From Branchiostoma floridae (lineage: Eukaryota > Chordata > Leptocardii > Amphioxiformes > Branchiostomatidae), in assembly GCF_000003815.2 (NCBI RefSeq), contig NC_049981.1, positions 16,809,781 to 16,873,780 on the forward strand: a stretch of 64,000 bases of DNA. Reading direction: 5' to 3'. This document shows positions 1 through 12,200 of the stretch, piece after piece (the stretch's first letter is position 1; every line of letters starts with the position of its first letter). Under the pieces are notes generated by a model, which did no database searches, was not told where the DNA came from, and saw only the letters and a list, made by a program, of their open reading frames with translations. The position numbers and the translations under genes are program-made.

Positions 1-114
1 CCTCTGAACTTGCCTCACTTTTTCTTCTGGACAAACTGTTGTAGTGTTTCAACTTTCAACTATGTTTAGGAGGAGTTGTGCTCGTTCTAGCTAACTACTG
101 TTTTAGTGAGTGAG

Positions 115-210
115 ATGTCGAGTCCAGGAGGACCCAGGGCTCGCTACCAGCCCGGCGTGGCCGAGGGGAGAGATGTGGTCATAACTCTGGACGAGAAGGG
201 GTCACCAAGG
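115..210 (+). CDS. SLC28A: Alternative first coding exon of the SLC28 gene
   Basis: An ATG at 115 opens a 32-codon frame ([15 protein letters not shown]...) ending in SPR before a good donor, gtcagt, at 211. It ends in phase 0, so it can join in frame to either 4132-4176 or 5413-5469. The predicted peptide is polar, as expected for the cytosolic N terminus of a CNT. It could instead be the first exon of another transcript, since no other evidence ties it to the transporter. Confidence 0.5.
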
Positions 211-3200
211 GTCAGTAGTTGTTCAATGTTGTTTTGATTAACGTCTCTAAAAAACGCTGCATTCGACAGTGTAGTTGATGAAATAAGTTGAAATAATTTC
301 AGCAACGTACTGTCGAATGCAGCGTTAAATTGAGTGCGTACGTACGCATTATTAATGGCCCATCTGAGACTACCAAAATGTTACATCGAGGAGGTTGTAT
401 ATGTTGTTGTTTTGATTAAACCAAGTTTGTAAAAAATCGCTGCATTCGACAGTGAGCAAATAATTTCAGCAACGTACTTTTTGTGGTTGACTACCAAAAT
501 GTTAGATCTAGAGTTACCAAAATGTGTGTCACATTTCTTGTGACATCAATCTGGAGACTGCTCATCTGTTGCAAGCAATTGCATGTACAAATGCATAAAT
601 GTGATTTTAATAATTAAATTTTATTTGACGGACAGAAGAGACTCGGGAGCTATTAAATTATACGACTGGATACCAGGCTAGTAGCTCATCGCTTCAAACT
701 CATCCTCTGTCTTTTAACTGTCTTACGAGTAATTTCAGCAGTGAACTCAGTGATATTATTTAGTGTATTACAAATCTTGCCCTGAATCTAGATTAGAGCG
801 CTAGAATTTGTATGGCCTTAATCTTTTTTATTATTGTGTCATAATTTTTCGAATTTTTGTGGGTACTAAAATAAGGTGATCAAACCTGTCAGCTCTAATT
901 GAAAGTAATCTCATCTCAGTGTTATTACATGTACCAGTACCAGGGCAGGCTGCTCGAATAAAAACATTTAAGACATAAAGACACATAAATCATGACTTTT
1001 GATACATTTTTAAGCAGGTGTCAATAACTAAACATTTGTGAGTTGCCAATGTTGTAACTACTACATGCTGTGAAACAGAAGACACATTGTTTGCATTGTT
1101 TACATCGTTCACCTGAGGTTCAGGTGAACAATGTAAACAATGCAAGCAATGTGTCTTCTGAACCCACAACAAAATGCCTGACTGGTGTTAGATATGTAGT
1201 TTACCTAATGCAAAGAAATACTACACATGATCAGCTGGTTACAATAAGTCATTTAATAATCACATCAAAAGTAATTGAGCTGTATATAATTTTGATATAT
1301 ACCGTTACAGCATCGAATAAACAAGTTCAGTGTATGGGAAATTGACAGTTATTGCAATTATGAATCCTATTATTTTCCCTTGTTCATGATTTACAAGAGG
1401 CTGTTAGATATATCATTGCATTTATTTATTTTTTTTTTTCACTGTTTTTATAAACTCATCACATCGCAATTTTTTTTCTTTCTGTCGTCTGTGAACTTCT
1501 GTTTCAAGTTCAACCATGAGTTCAATGATGCTCACAAAGCCACAATTTTAGTGGCTCAATTTTTTTTGGTAAATGTATTTTTAAGAAAAGGACAATTGAT
1601 ATTACATACTATACAAACTAGACTAGCATGTATGAAATCAAAATGCTTGCAGTTCAAGTCTTCACAGAGAATGTCACCAAACCCTGTGCTATATGATCAT
1701 TTGGCACCTGGCCAATTCGCTACCATATGGTTCTCATCTTTGAAGGGGATCCAATTGTCAGAGATCATCATCAAATGTACTTCAGCTGTTGATCCATGTC
1801 ACCCACAAGGGCACTGTCACAGTGATTTGTAACAGTAGAACCTTACGAACATCACTAGTTCTTGTTTGCAGTCATATTTGGTCTTACTGCTCTGCGCCAA
1901 CATTGATGCAGGAAGGTGCTGATGAGAGACTCAGAGGCACGATGCAACTCGATTCAAAGGGAGCTTTATTCACACACATGTGAAGTGCAACAAGCCATGA
2001 TGGAAGAGAGCGACCACGTGACCCTTAACACTGACGTCACTCAATAGTGACGTCATCACATAGTGGCGCTGAGCAACTTCTGAGTCAGTTGTCATTACGT
2101 AGTCTGTTTACCCATTCTACTGTATGACTGTGATATGAGTCATTTCAATCTTTCTCATTTCCTGAGACTCAAAAATGGAAGATGATTTCTCATAACTTCA
2201 CATCTACCAGCATCAGTTGCTTTACAAGAGCTTATGTCTGCATCTGTCAATAAATGTTTAAACCAGTTTATTACAGCGTAAACTGCAGTACTCTATTCTG
2301 ATGCCAGGGGGCACTGCAGGTGCACCTGTAGTGGGATCATTGTGCAGTTTAGAAAATCAGTAGGGAAAACTGGAACTGCAGAGCATGTTTTTGTCCCAAA
2401 CTTTGAAACAGCTGGGAGTTACTAAAAAAAATTAATGGATCTAATGTACTTTGATCGTTCGTGTCAGTATATTGAATATTGAAAAGCTTAAACATATGCT
2501 ATAAATTTCTTTTGATGCACTGTAATGACTAATGTGTTTTGTGGTTCAATTTGTAATACCAGCATTGTAGTCCTGTGGTTGAGCAGCATTTTTTTTTTGC
2601 TGGATTTTTATTTTTTTTTATTTCTTTTAGTTTGCCAGTGGATGTCACCCATAAAAAGTAAAATTGCATCGGTGTGGCCTCGCTCAACAGTTACATTACA
2701 CACTTAATGCAATCATTGATTCAAAAACACTCAAACCAAGAAAGGTAGAGGAAGTTGTCATGAGTAAAAACAAGCTCCGCCCACTACCTACAGCTATGTG
2801 CTTCCGTACAACTGACTCAGTCTTGTTCAAAACTTGCCTCACAACTTTTGAAGTCAGTCTCCGTGTCACCAAGTACTTGTGTGTGTTACACTATACATTT
2901 GGCACTAGAAACTCTTGGGGAAGCAAGAAGATTTACAATGTTGAACAACCATACAGAAGTAAGTGATTTTCTAGCATCCTTAGCACTGGCTCTAAGCAGG
3001 CTTGCATTTGTAGTTGTACAAGGACAATGAAAAAACTGGCAAGAGACACACGTTTCTCATTGAATGCAAATGCTTAAAGATACCTTAACGTACCAAAATC
3101 ATGAAAATCTGTTTAAACAACAAAAATTAACAACATGTGGTCCCAAACAATGAGTAGGACGGCGGCCTTGAACAGTTATGACCTCAGTAAACACAAGACT

Positions 3201-6200
3201 TGGTGAGATGAGAAGGCCATTGGCATGGTTGTAGTCACATACGCTAAAATACACATAAATTGCACCGGTATCTAACCTACAGTTATTGTAACTGCTGTAA
3301 TTCTATACGTCAAACAGTAATTAAAAGGACAGGCTAGTGTTTACTTGCCGATAGTCTGTTGAGATCCCAGTGCAAGCCTTCAACTGAGCCTTTGTAGTTT
3401 ATAGCTGACCCTACAAAAGTCACTATACTTTTTATCATCGTCAATAAAGCTAATGTCATGACAATGTTGTCCATTTTTGTTAGGACAACATTGCCACAAA
3501 TTTTCCTGAAAAATATCACCAAAATGCATAAAAATAGAGTTTGTCTCTCATTCTGTGGGGAATTAATACTGCCTTTTGATAGAATTCTCACATTTTCTTC
3601 GTGACAGGATTGTTTAAAACCTACCATGCTTGACACCATACCTTTACCAAATGATTTCAACCATAACTGTAAAACTGGTGCAAATAAGGTCCTAACCTAA
3701 ACATTTTTTATTACAGTTTACACCAAGGAGCTTTTTGATTATAAATTATTTGTCTTTCACTCTATCATAATATTAATATTAGACGTACAAACAAGCAAAC
3801 ATTATTAAACATGCAACTCAACCATCAGCACATTCCCAAGCTCTTCCTTTGTTTATCTTCCCCCTGCTGAAGTAGCTGTTTGGAGCATAATTTGTTTTGT
3901 TCAGGTAGCAGGCAGAAGGTGAACTCAGCCCCTAGGTGGGTGGGACTTAATTTGCAGATGGTAATTTGAGAACACAGTGTACGCAACCTGTTGACTAAAT
4001 ACTGGATGAAACCAGTGCTTACTGGGATACCTTCCAGTCAAACTACAAAAACTTGCAGTTAACGGCACAAGGTGATCACTGAGCCCAACTGAGACTTACC
4101 TTCTTAGTATTAGCTCTGATTAGCTCTTGCGATGCCAGGGGACAGTGTGTCAATAGAGTTGCCTGAAGCTTCGCAGGTAAGGTTCAACTCAGATCTGTTA
4201 AGAAAGCTAATTTACAATTGTAGAATCTTAGATTTCACTCCAGAATGGGATCTAAAGCCATGTGTATATTTTAAACTCATGTATTAACTAATTAAGTAGC
4301 ATTTGCATCAAATGTTTGAGAAAATGCTGTAAATAGTGTATTGAAAATTCTGATGTGTAAAATCTAACACACAGTGTTGTTTACATTGATGTGTTTGCGG
4401 GGATTCAATTTTGCGGTAGCAGGAAAAAGGACTATTCGCGGTTGTTTTAAGGTCGCGGTTACCGTAGCACTATGCACTGTAGTCTCTGACTGCCATGGAA
4501 AAATGTTTGCAGTAGTTTTAAGTTTGCGGCGCACAGTGAATTGGCATCGCAAAAACCGCAAACATAAAACCAATGCGAAAATTTCAACATTTACAGTATT
4601 AGGTTGAGATTTCATTTTAGTATTCTTCAGGTATCCTCCATTCAGATGTATCTGATGATGGGTTACTTACCTCTGCTAGATTGGGAAAACTCTTGTGCAG
4701 TACTCCAGGGTTTTAGCCTGACTGTTTATACTACTTCTCACTGGCTGGGGTTAATGATCCCTGGGAGGTAACTGTCAGGCGAGATTTAGTCATGGTATAC
4801 CAGCTAGGCACAGTTTAGGTATACAAAAGTGCATTATACTGTGGAATATTTGGCAGCATGTCTATAGACTTGCATATGCTTGCATATACTATACAGGGCT
4901 CTAGCCAGCGTCCGTTTTTCCGTCAATTGACGGAAATTTGCTGCGTGTGACGGAAAATTTTTTAAACCAATCCGTCAACCTTGACGGACAAAAATTCTTG
5001 GTGGAAGCTACAGGCAGCTTGGGGACGCTGTCCACGGCCGTAAAAGCCACACACTGTTTGTTTTGCTATTGTTATGATTGTTGACAATGTGTGTCAGCGC
5101 CCTTTCGCATATGATTAAATCTCATTAAAACCCCGTTTTTCAAGGTCTCCGTTCCGTCTGTCTAACTTGATTTTCACGGTTTTCGCGACAATGCGAATTG
5201 GTTGACGGAAAAAAATTTCGAGCTGGTTAGAGCCCTGAGTATATGTTACCTTGATAATGATCTTTGTGTAAATTGACGTTACACCTGACCAGGTACCTGG
5301 TACAGGTACAACAACACTTGTTCAGTCCTGGATCTACAGGTGTATGTACAGGTACATCTGATACAAGTGATATATGTTAGACTTTGACTGATAGAGATTT
5401 TGTCTTTTACAGACAGAGGTTGCAGGAGACAAGTCTACAGCAGCTCAATGCTACAAGTTCACTAAAACGGTAAGGCTTTTCTTAAAAATATCAATAACTG
5501 TATGTTCATTAGAACAATTGTGTCAACAACTCATATACTGATATTCTTTCTTAAATACTCACTCACCCACCACACCCACTTTCTTTTACACACTCATTTA
5601 CTCACTGTACCCAAAGATTAACTACTCATGGCTCATTCAGATGTGGTAAAAGTCGCACTGGAAAAAAGGCCTTAAGAATGCCCTGACCACCGAGATTTCT
5701 TGATATATCTTTAACTTCATCATGCTCTTTTGTGGCTGTCTTAAGGTACCCAGTAAAATTCTGAGAGTTAATATTTCTCCCTAGCCCAACTCTGTGGCCC
5801 CTGTGAGTGAAACAAGCTAGCAAATATATCTAAATTTGATGTTTTGCGTACAACATTTATCCTTCCCCAGGACCCTGACAGCGTGCACGTTCAGGTTGAA
5901 CCAACTGCTCCCGCACAAGAAACGCCGCCTCCCGCCTACAACGACACGATAGACACCGAAGATGCGCCATCAAGACGTACGAAGTGCTGTGGCGGCCCGA
6001 GCATGTCCACACGTGTCCTGCGGGTTTTTAAAGAACATAAGAAGCCCATCCTCATCTCCTTTGGCTCGCTGCTTCTTATTGGTTAGTTTGTTAATGCAAA
6101 TGTGAATCATCTAATATGCAATTTATGTCATTTATGTAAAGAAGTCATTTATGTAAAGAAGTCATTTATGTAAAGAAGTCATTTATGCAAATGAAGCCAT

Positions 6201-9200
6201 TTATGCAAATAAATCCATTAAAATTAAATGCAAATAATACATACTTAATATACTTCACGTAACTAAAGGGGGTATCTTACACAGATTTTTCCAAACTGCC
6301 CAAGAAGACCACTAGAGCCGTAGAAGGGCCATTAATAGTACATTGTATTGCAGCAGTGCTCACCATAGACAGGAATCTTAATGCTTGAGTTGCCAATAAT
6401 GAGAAAAATTTATCTAAGGGTTTACCAAAACATGGTCACATTAGCCAGGTAGTCCTTATGTAGAGGTGTTTACTTGTACATGAGGTTTGACCAAGTAATA
6501 TCATGCTCTACATATAGATAATCGTATATTAAGATCAACGTCATCCACACTTTAACTCCATTGCAGGTTTTATCGTGTTCCTGGGTTTCGCCATCGACTA
6601 TTACCTGAAGTACGGCCTGGTGCCGGATGGCTGTAAGAACCTGATAGGGCTGGTGTCCATCACGGGAGCCGTGCTGTTCCTACTGGCGTATTACTGCATC
6701 AGTCGCTTCTGTGGGGACGACATCTACGAACACTGCCTGAAACACTGCTTCACTGTGATGGGAAATATCTGGGTTAAGAGGTAAGTGATGCTCAGGCCAC
6801 GCACTAAGCTAAATTCACAAGACCTTCACTCAGGGTCCACAATAATGACTGCGTTTTACACAAAATTAAAAAAGGACCAGCAGCTATTTTTGTGAAATTT
6901 TGGTCTTACAAATTTTTATAGCTTCTCCTACAAATTAGTATGTAAGATTAAGTAGCTGCCTTCCCTACAGACCACATGTACAGACTTTCCTTGAGGATAA
7001 CTAAACAAGTTGGTCTTCAGCATCATGGGAAATATCTGGGTTAAGAGGAAAGTGATACAAGCCCAGGCCACGCTCTAAGCTTATTCTCAAGACCTTCACA
7101 CAGGGTCCATGATAATGACTGCGATTTACACAAATTAAAACAAAAGCAAGACCACTTACTGCTAGTTACTGACCCAGGGCTATCTCCAGGACCCGTCCCT
7201 CCATCCCAGGACAGAAATATGCTTGTTGGGATGGACAAACAACTCATCTCATCTGTCCCAACATCTGAACTACTGTACATGAAGTAGATGAGGGTGTATC
7301 TTTGGCCTGTGCAATGTCCCAGTGAGTTAAGGGCGTAGTCAGTAGGTAGGTCATGAGTTCAATCGCTGGCCAAGCCATCAAATAAATACCGGTACTTTTA
7401 AAATGGTCATTTTGCATTATGTGCTTAGCACTGATCGCATTTTGGAAAGAGTATGATATATTGTAGTTGAATGGTACATTATAGTTGAATAAACACATGA
7501 CCACTACCAGTGGACTAACTGCTGTAGTGATCGCATGAAGTTGTGCAGCCCAAGTACAAAAACTGAGATAGGCACTGCCCTATGCACCATTTGGTGTGGG
7601 AAGGATTTTAACTTTCTTACTAGTTTTTTTTTCTGTCCACCAGGGTTTTCTACGTCTTGTGTCTGATTGGTTTGATCTTATGGATCGCCCTGGACACAGC
7701 CCGGAACACCCAGAACTTGATCTCAGGGGCAGGTCTGATTGTGATGGTCATCTTTCTCTACATCTTTTCCAAACACCCCGATCATGTGAGTATACAGGCT
7801 GTTATAAAATATTCCTTGTAGCTCAACTGGTAGCAGCCTCACACTTGAGCTCCTGGTTCCAACTAGATACTGATTCCGGTTCAAGTCGAGGAAGGCCATC
7901 CTGGTCAAAGCTGCAGTCATTTTTGGGAGGGATGTTAACCCTTGTTCTCGTGTTCAAGAAGGTGCCTTAATCATGTTACAGCCTCATAACTTCAGATGGG
8001 TACCCACTGACTGAACTACAAGGTGATAATAATATATCTGTATCTGTATAGCCAGTATAACTGCCCTTTGGCATAACATACCAACTATCCAAGCATGCGG
8101 CGAGGCAGGAGCTGGGCGGGTCATGTCTAACCATAGCATCTGGTGTCTGAATAAAGATTTAGTTGATGTGTTGACCTACAACTGTCTGACATCTGTATCA
8201 TCAGGTGAAGTGGCGGCCAGTGCTATGGGGTCTTGCCCTGCAGTTCATTTTCGGGCTGCTGATCCTGAGGACCCAGGTGGGCTTTGACGTCTTCAGGTTC
8301 ATGGGCGAGAAGTTCCAGTCCTTCATCGAATACGCTGACGTGGGGTCCAAGTTTGTGTTTGGCGAAAAGTACACGGACCATTTCTTTGCTTTCAAGGTAG
8401 GTTACTTGGAAAAAAGTTGTAGATGGCTCTTGTGCAATCTTGGGGTATTGAGAAGATGTTGGTTATGTTGTTAATGCTGTCGTTTCTGATTGACAGGTGC
8501 TGCCAATCATCGTGTTCTTCAGCAGTGTCATGTCAGTCCTGTACTACATCGGGGTCATGCAGGTAACAGTTTTGTCTTGTTTGTTTTTTTGTCTTTGGTG
8601 GTACATTTGTAGTAGTAGTTGGGCATATTGATTTTATTGATATACGGATGATACCTTCTGGGAACACCAAAACTGGTGAATATCAATAAAATCTAAAAAC
8701 TATATTTCTCTGATTTGAGATCATCTTATACTGGCATGATATTCCCTGTACAATCATGTAAATGTATATTTCCTATTATCCAGGTGGTGATTGTAAAGAT
8801 GGCGTGGCTACTGCAGCGTACCATGGAGACATCCTCACCGGAGTCTATCAATGCTGCAGGGAACATCTTTGTTGGCCAGGTAACGTATCCAGTCCAACCT
8901 GTACAAATAATCAGTACCTAGTATACATGAGGATCACCTGGCCCATGTGACCACTTTTGTTGGTCCCTTACTAAATTTTTTCCCTTTGACGCAACCCTTT
9001 CTATAGTAACCACCTGTACAAATAGACAATTTACATTGGTCCCCTGACTGGTCTTCTCAGGCCTGTGTCTTCTTGAGCAGTTTGGGCTGTATTTCAGATC
9101 CTTCAGACCCTATACTGTAAAAGCAGAAACTTTTGCGGTGGTTTAATGTTTGCGGTTTACGCAGTGGTCGCTTCACTGCGAAGTCCACAAATATGTTCCC

Positions 9201-12200
9201 ATGGCAATAAGAGACTACAGTGCATGGTGCTACCGCAAACTTAAAACCACCGCGAAAAGTCCTTTTTTTCACTACCACAAAATTAAATCCCCTCAAACTT
9301 AAATGCATTCACAGTGTTTCCCATAAGTATCAAACCTCTGCCTTTTAAAGAGCCCAACACTCTTACAATATATCAACTGATAAAGTAGGACCGGCCTGTT
9401 GTTCTTGGCTCAGCCACAGTCAAAACATGCTGTATGGTAGAAAAGCCACATTGTACTATATTACCAGTTGCTGAAAAAGCATTATGCTTTATGTTAAGCA
9501 TTCCATGCACCATTACTGATATACTTGCTATTCTCCACCCCAGACTGATGCCCCGCTGCTGATCCGACCACTGATTAAGAACATGACCAAATCTGAACTA
9601 CATGCAGTGATGACTGGAGGGTTTGCCACCATAGCTGGTACGTAACGCCTTACATTTTCATCATCTATTCGTACTGATAGAATAAAGGAAAGAAATAGTG
9701 CAGTCTGGACTTAGAAATTCTGTTTCTAATTGTGATAAGGAAGAAAATAACACTGATCATACCACACTGTTTGAAACTTGTATACCCATACATTGTAGGA
9801 AGGAATGAAGTGTCAGGTAATGAAGGGTCTCCAAAGTATGATAATGACAACTTGCAATGTGAACTTATTTATTATTCTTTTCAACTTTTTGTAGCTGTAT
9901 CAACTCACTCACTCACTATCCATGGTTAGATTATACTGCTGCTGGGTTCCCTGACGCAGGGTTAGGCAGCAGTCGGCCAGACTGAAATTTATGAAATAAA
10001 TCAAGAAGAAATTTATAGTTATTGAACACAAATAATGATATATGATAGTTTTGCCTTGATGGAATAAGCTTAGTTGGATGATCTTCTCTCAGTAACAAAT
10101 CATCCTTACATTATTTCTTTTTTCCATTGTAATTGACCAGGAAGTGTGCTGGGTGCGTACATTGCATTTGGCGTCCCGCCCACCCATCTCCTGACGGCAT
10201 CAGTTATGTCGGCTCCGGCAGCCCTGGCCGTCTCCAAACTCTTCTACCCAGAGACAGAGGAGACCATGCGGCTGGATGACAATGTGGAGTTGGGGAAAGG
10301 GTAAGGAAAGAGCACAGTGAGCATTGATGGGTCACTCCTATGTTCCGACACCCCTATGTTCAGTTACCCCTATGTACCAACACCCCTATCTTCTGACAAC
10401 AGTATGATCTGACAACTCCTTACCCTAACTGTTACCCTGTGTGTCCGAACATACCAGAGAATGCAGATAATATTCATTAAGATTGTTTCAAATTTTTCCA
10501 AATGTTCTTTTTTTTTATTTATTCATGCAACCAAACACAAATCAGGAAGACATAACATAAGAAAACTTTTGAAAGGTAAACTTGTGCATTTAATATAAAA
10601 CAGAACTTTCTATGCATAATATTTTGCATTGTATTTTGTGCATCCTCTCTCTCTCTATATATATATTATGTATATACATTTATGATTATATTTGAGAATA
10701 CTATGAAGCCCATTTTTTGCACAGTATAATGCTGATACCAGTCCACCAAATTATAGTAACTGAGTGAGTTTTGATGAGGCAGAAGCCCAACATCACATTT
10801 GAGCAGCTTGTCATCATTTTAATTTTTTGCCACTGAATATGTCAACTCTCATTCCATCAAAAAGACTCACTTCACTGAGGAAGGAAGGTGGATGCCTTTC
10901 GAAACGTCTAGTAAAATTTTTAAAGTATCCAGAAGTAAAGAGTGATTCTTCTTCAATGTTAACGATACCTGGATGTCTAATCTTCACAAACGTAGAGTGT
11001 GTATGGTATGNNNNNNNNNNNNNNNNNNNNNNNNNNNNNNNNNNNNNNNNNNNNNNNNNNNNNNNNNNNNNNNNNNNNNNNNNNNNNNNNNNNNNNNNNN
11101 NNNNNNNNNNTCACTGGCCTTGTCTCTTTTCAGTGATGAGAGGAATGTGATTGAAGCCGTGGCCCAAGGCTCTCAAATCGCCATCTCTCTTGTGGCAAAC
11201 ATCGCAGTGAACCTCATCTCCTTCTTAGCTCTGCTGGCCTTCTTCAACGGCATTCTGTCCTGGGTAGGCTGTATGGTCGGCTATGAGATACTGTCTTTTG
11301 AGGTGGGTGGTATCAAAAAATTCTTTATCAATGTAAGCCTTAGGACAAAACCATGTATCTCGAAAACGTTTGATACGTGTGTTCCGGACCGGCTGATAAC
11401 TTTCCGTACGGCCCGGGCTTATCACACGGGCTCCATTCGAATAAATCGAACTGTTTCGAGTGGGCAGAGTACGGCGCCATCGAAAGTTTGAATACCTGAT
11501 TCAGACTTTGGAACATTACTGTTGCAACGCTTTTTTTTTCGAGGGCACCAAATTTGTTCAACTTCTGGCGCATTTCGCATCAAAACATGGGTTTTTTCAG
11601 GTGGGTATTCTCGGTCTCAGCCCTCCCGCAAGTCGGATCACCCTCCGGCCTTCGGGCGATCCGACCCGCGGTCGGGCTGATACCTTGGGCGATACGGAAC
11701 ACACCGTGTTGTATTCTATATGTACATACAGTGAAGAACAATCAGTATTTGACATCTGATCGTCATCACAGCCAAGGAATCCTATTTTCCAATTGAGAAC
11801 TCCTCCAAAACCTTTAGCCACAAACTTTGCACATTTTGTGTCTTACCACATTTATTGCCATGCACTTGCTCTTTGCTACTTTGTGTTTTAGAGGGAAAAT
11901 GGGGGGTGGGGGGGATTCAACATGTTGGGTTGAAACAAGTGTAGTAATGCAAAGCAAAAGATATGCTAATGGTAACATTCTGATAAGCCACAGCAACAAT
12001 TTCACAATAATATATACTTTATTTTCAGATCATCTGTTCGTATGTCTTCATGCCGCTGGCATTCATGATGGGTGTAGAGTGGAAGGATTGTCGTCTGGTT
12101 GCAGAGCTTATCGGCATCAAAACCTTCCTCAATGAGTTTGTTGCGTACGAAGCCTTGGCCAAAATCATCAACAACAGAGTAACTGGTGCTGATGGCGTTA

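Larger units (their letters stand above)
211..4131 (+). other. Non-coding stretch: SLC28 first intron or upstream region
   Basis: No supported exon. It holds a direct duplication with a hairpin near 222-490, a near-perfect hairpin at 1076-1160, two CRE sites at 2032-2055 and poly-T tracts. The short open frames at 1380-1983 and 2525-3030 show no recognisable protein features and are not called. Confidence 0.6.

Noticed and set aside
1380-1983. Frame of 150 codons and an overlapping 64-codon frame
   Set aside because: Phe-rich N terminus comes from poly-T tracts; no domain, no splice context, inside an intron.
6125-6230. CRISPR-like array
   Set aside because: Short 17-bp units without spacers in a eukaryotic intron; a simple tandem repeat.
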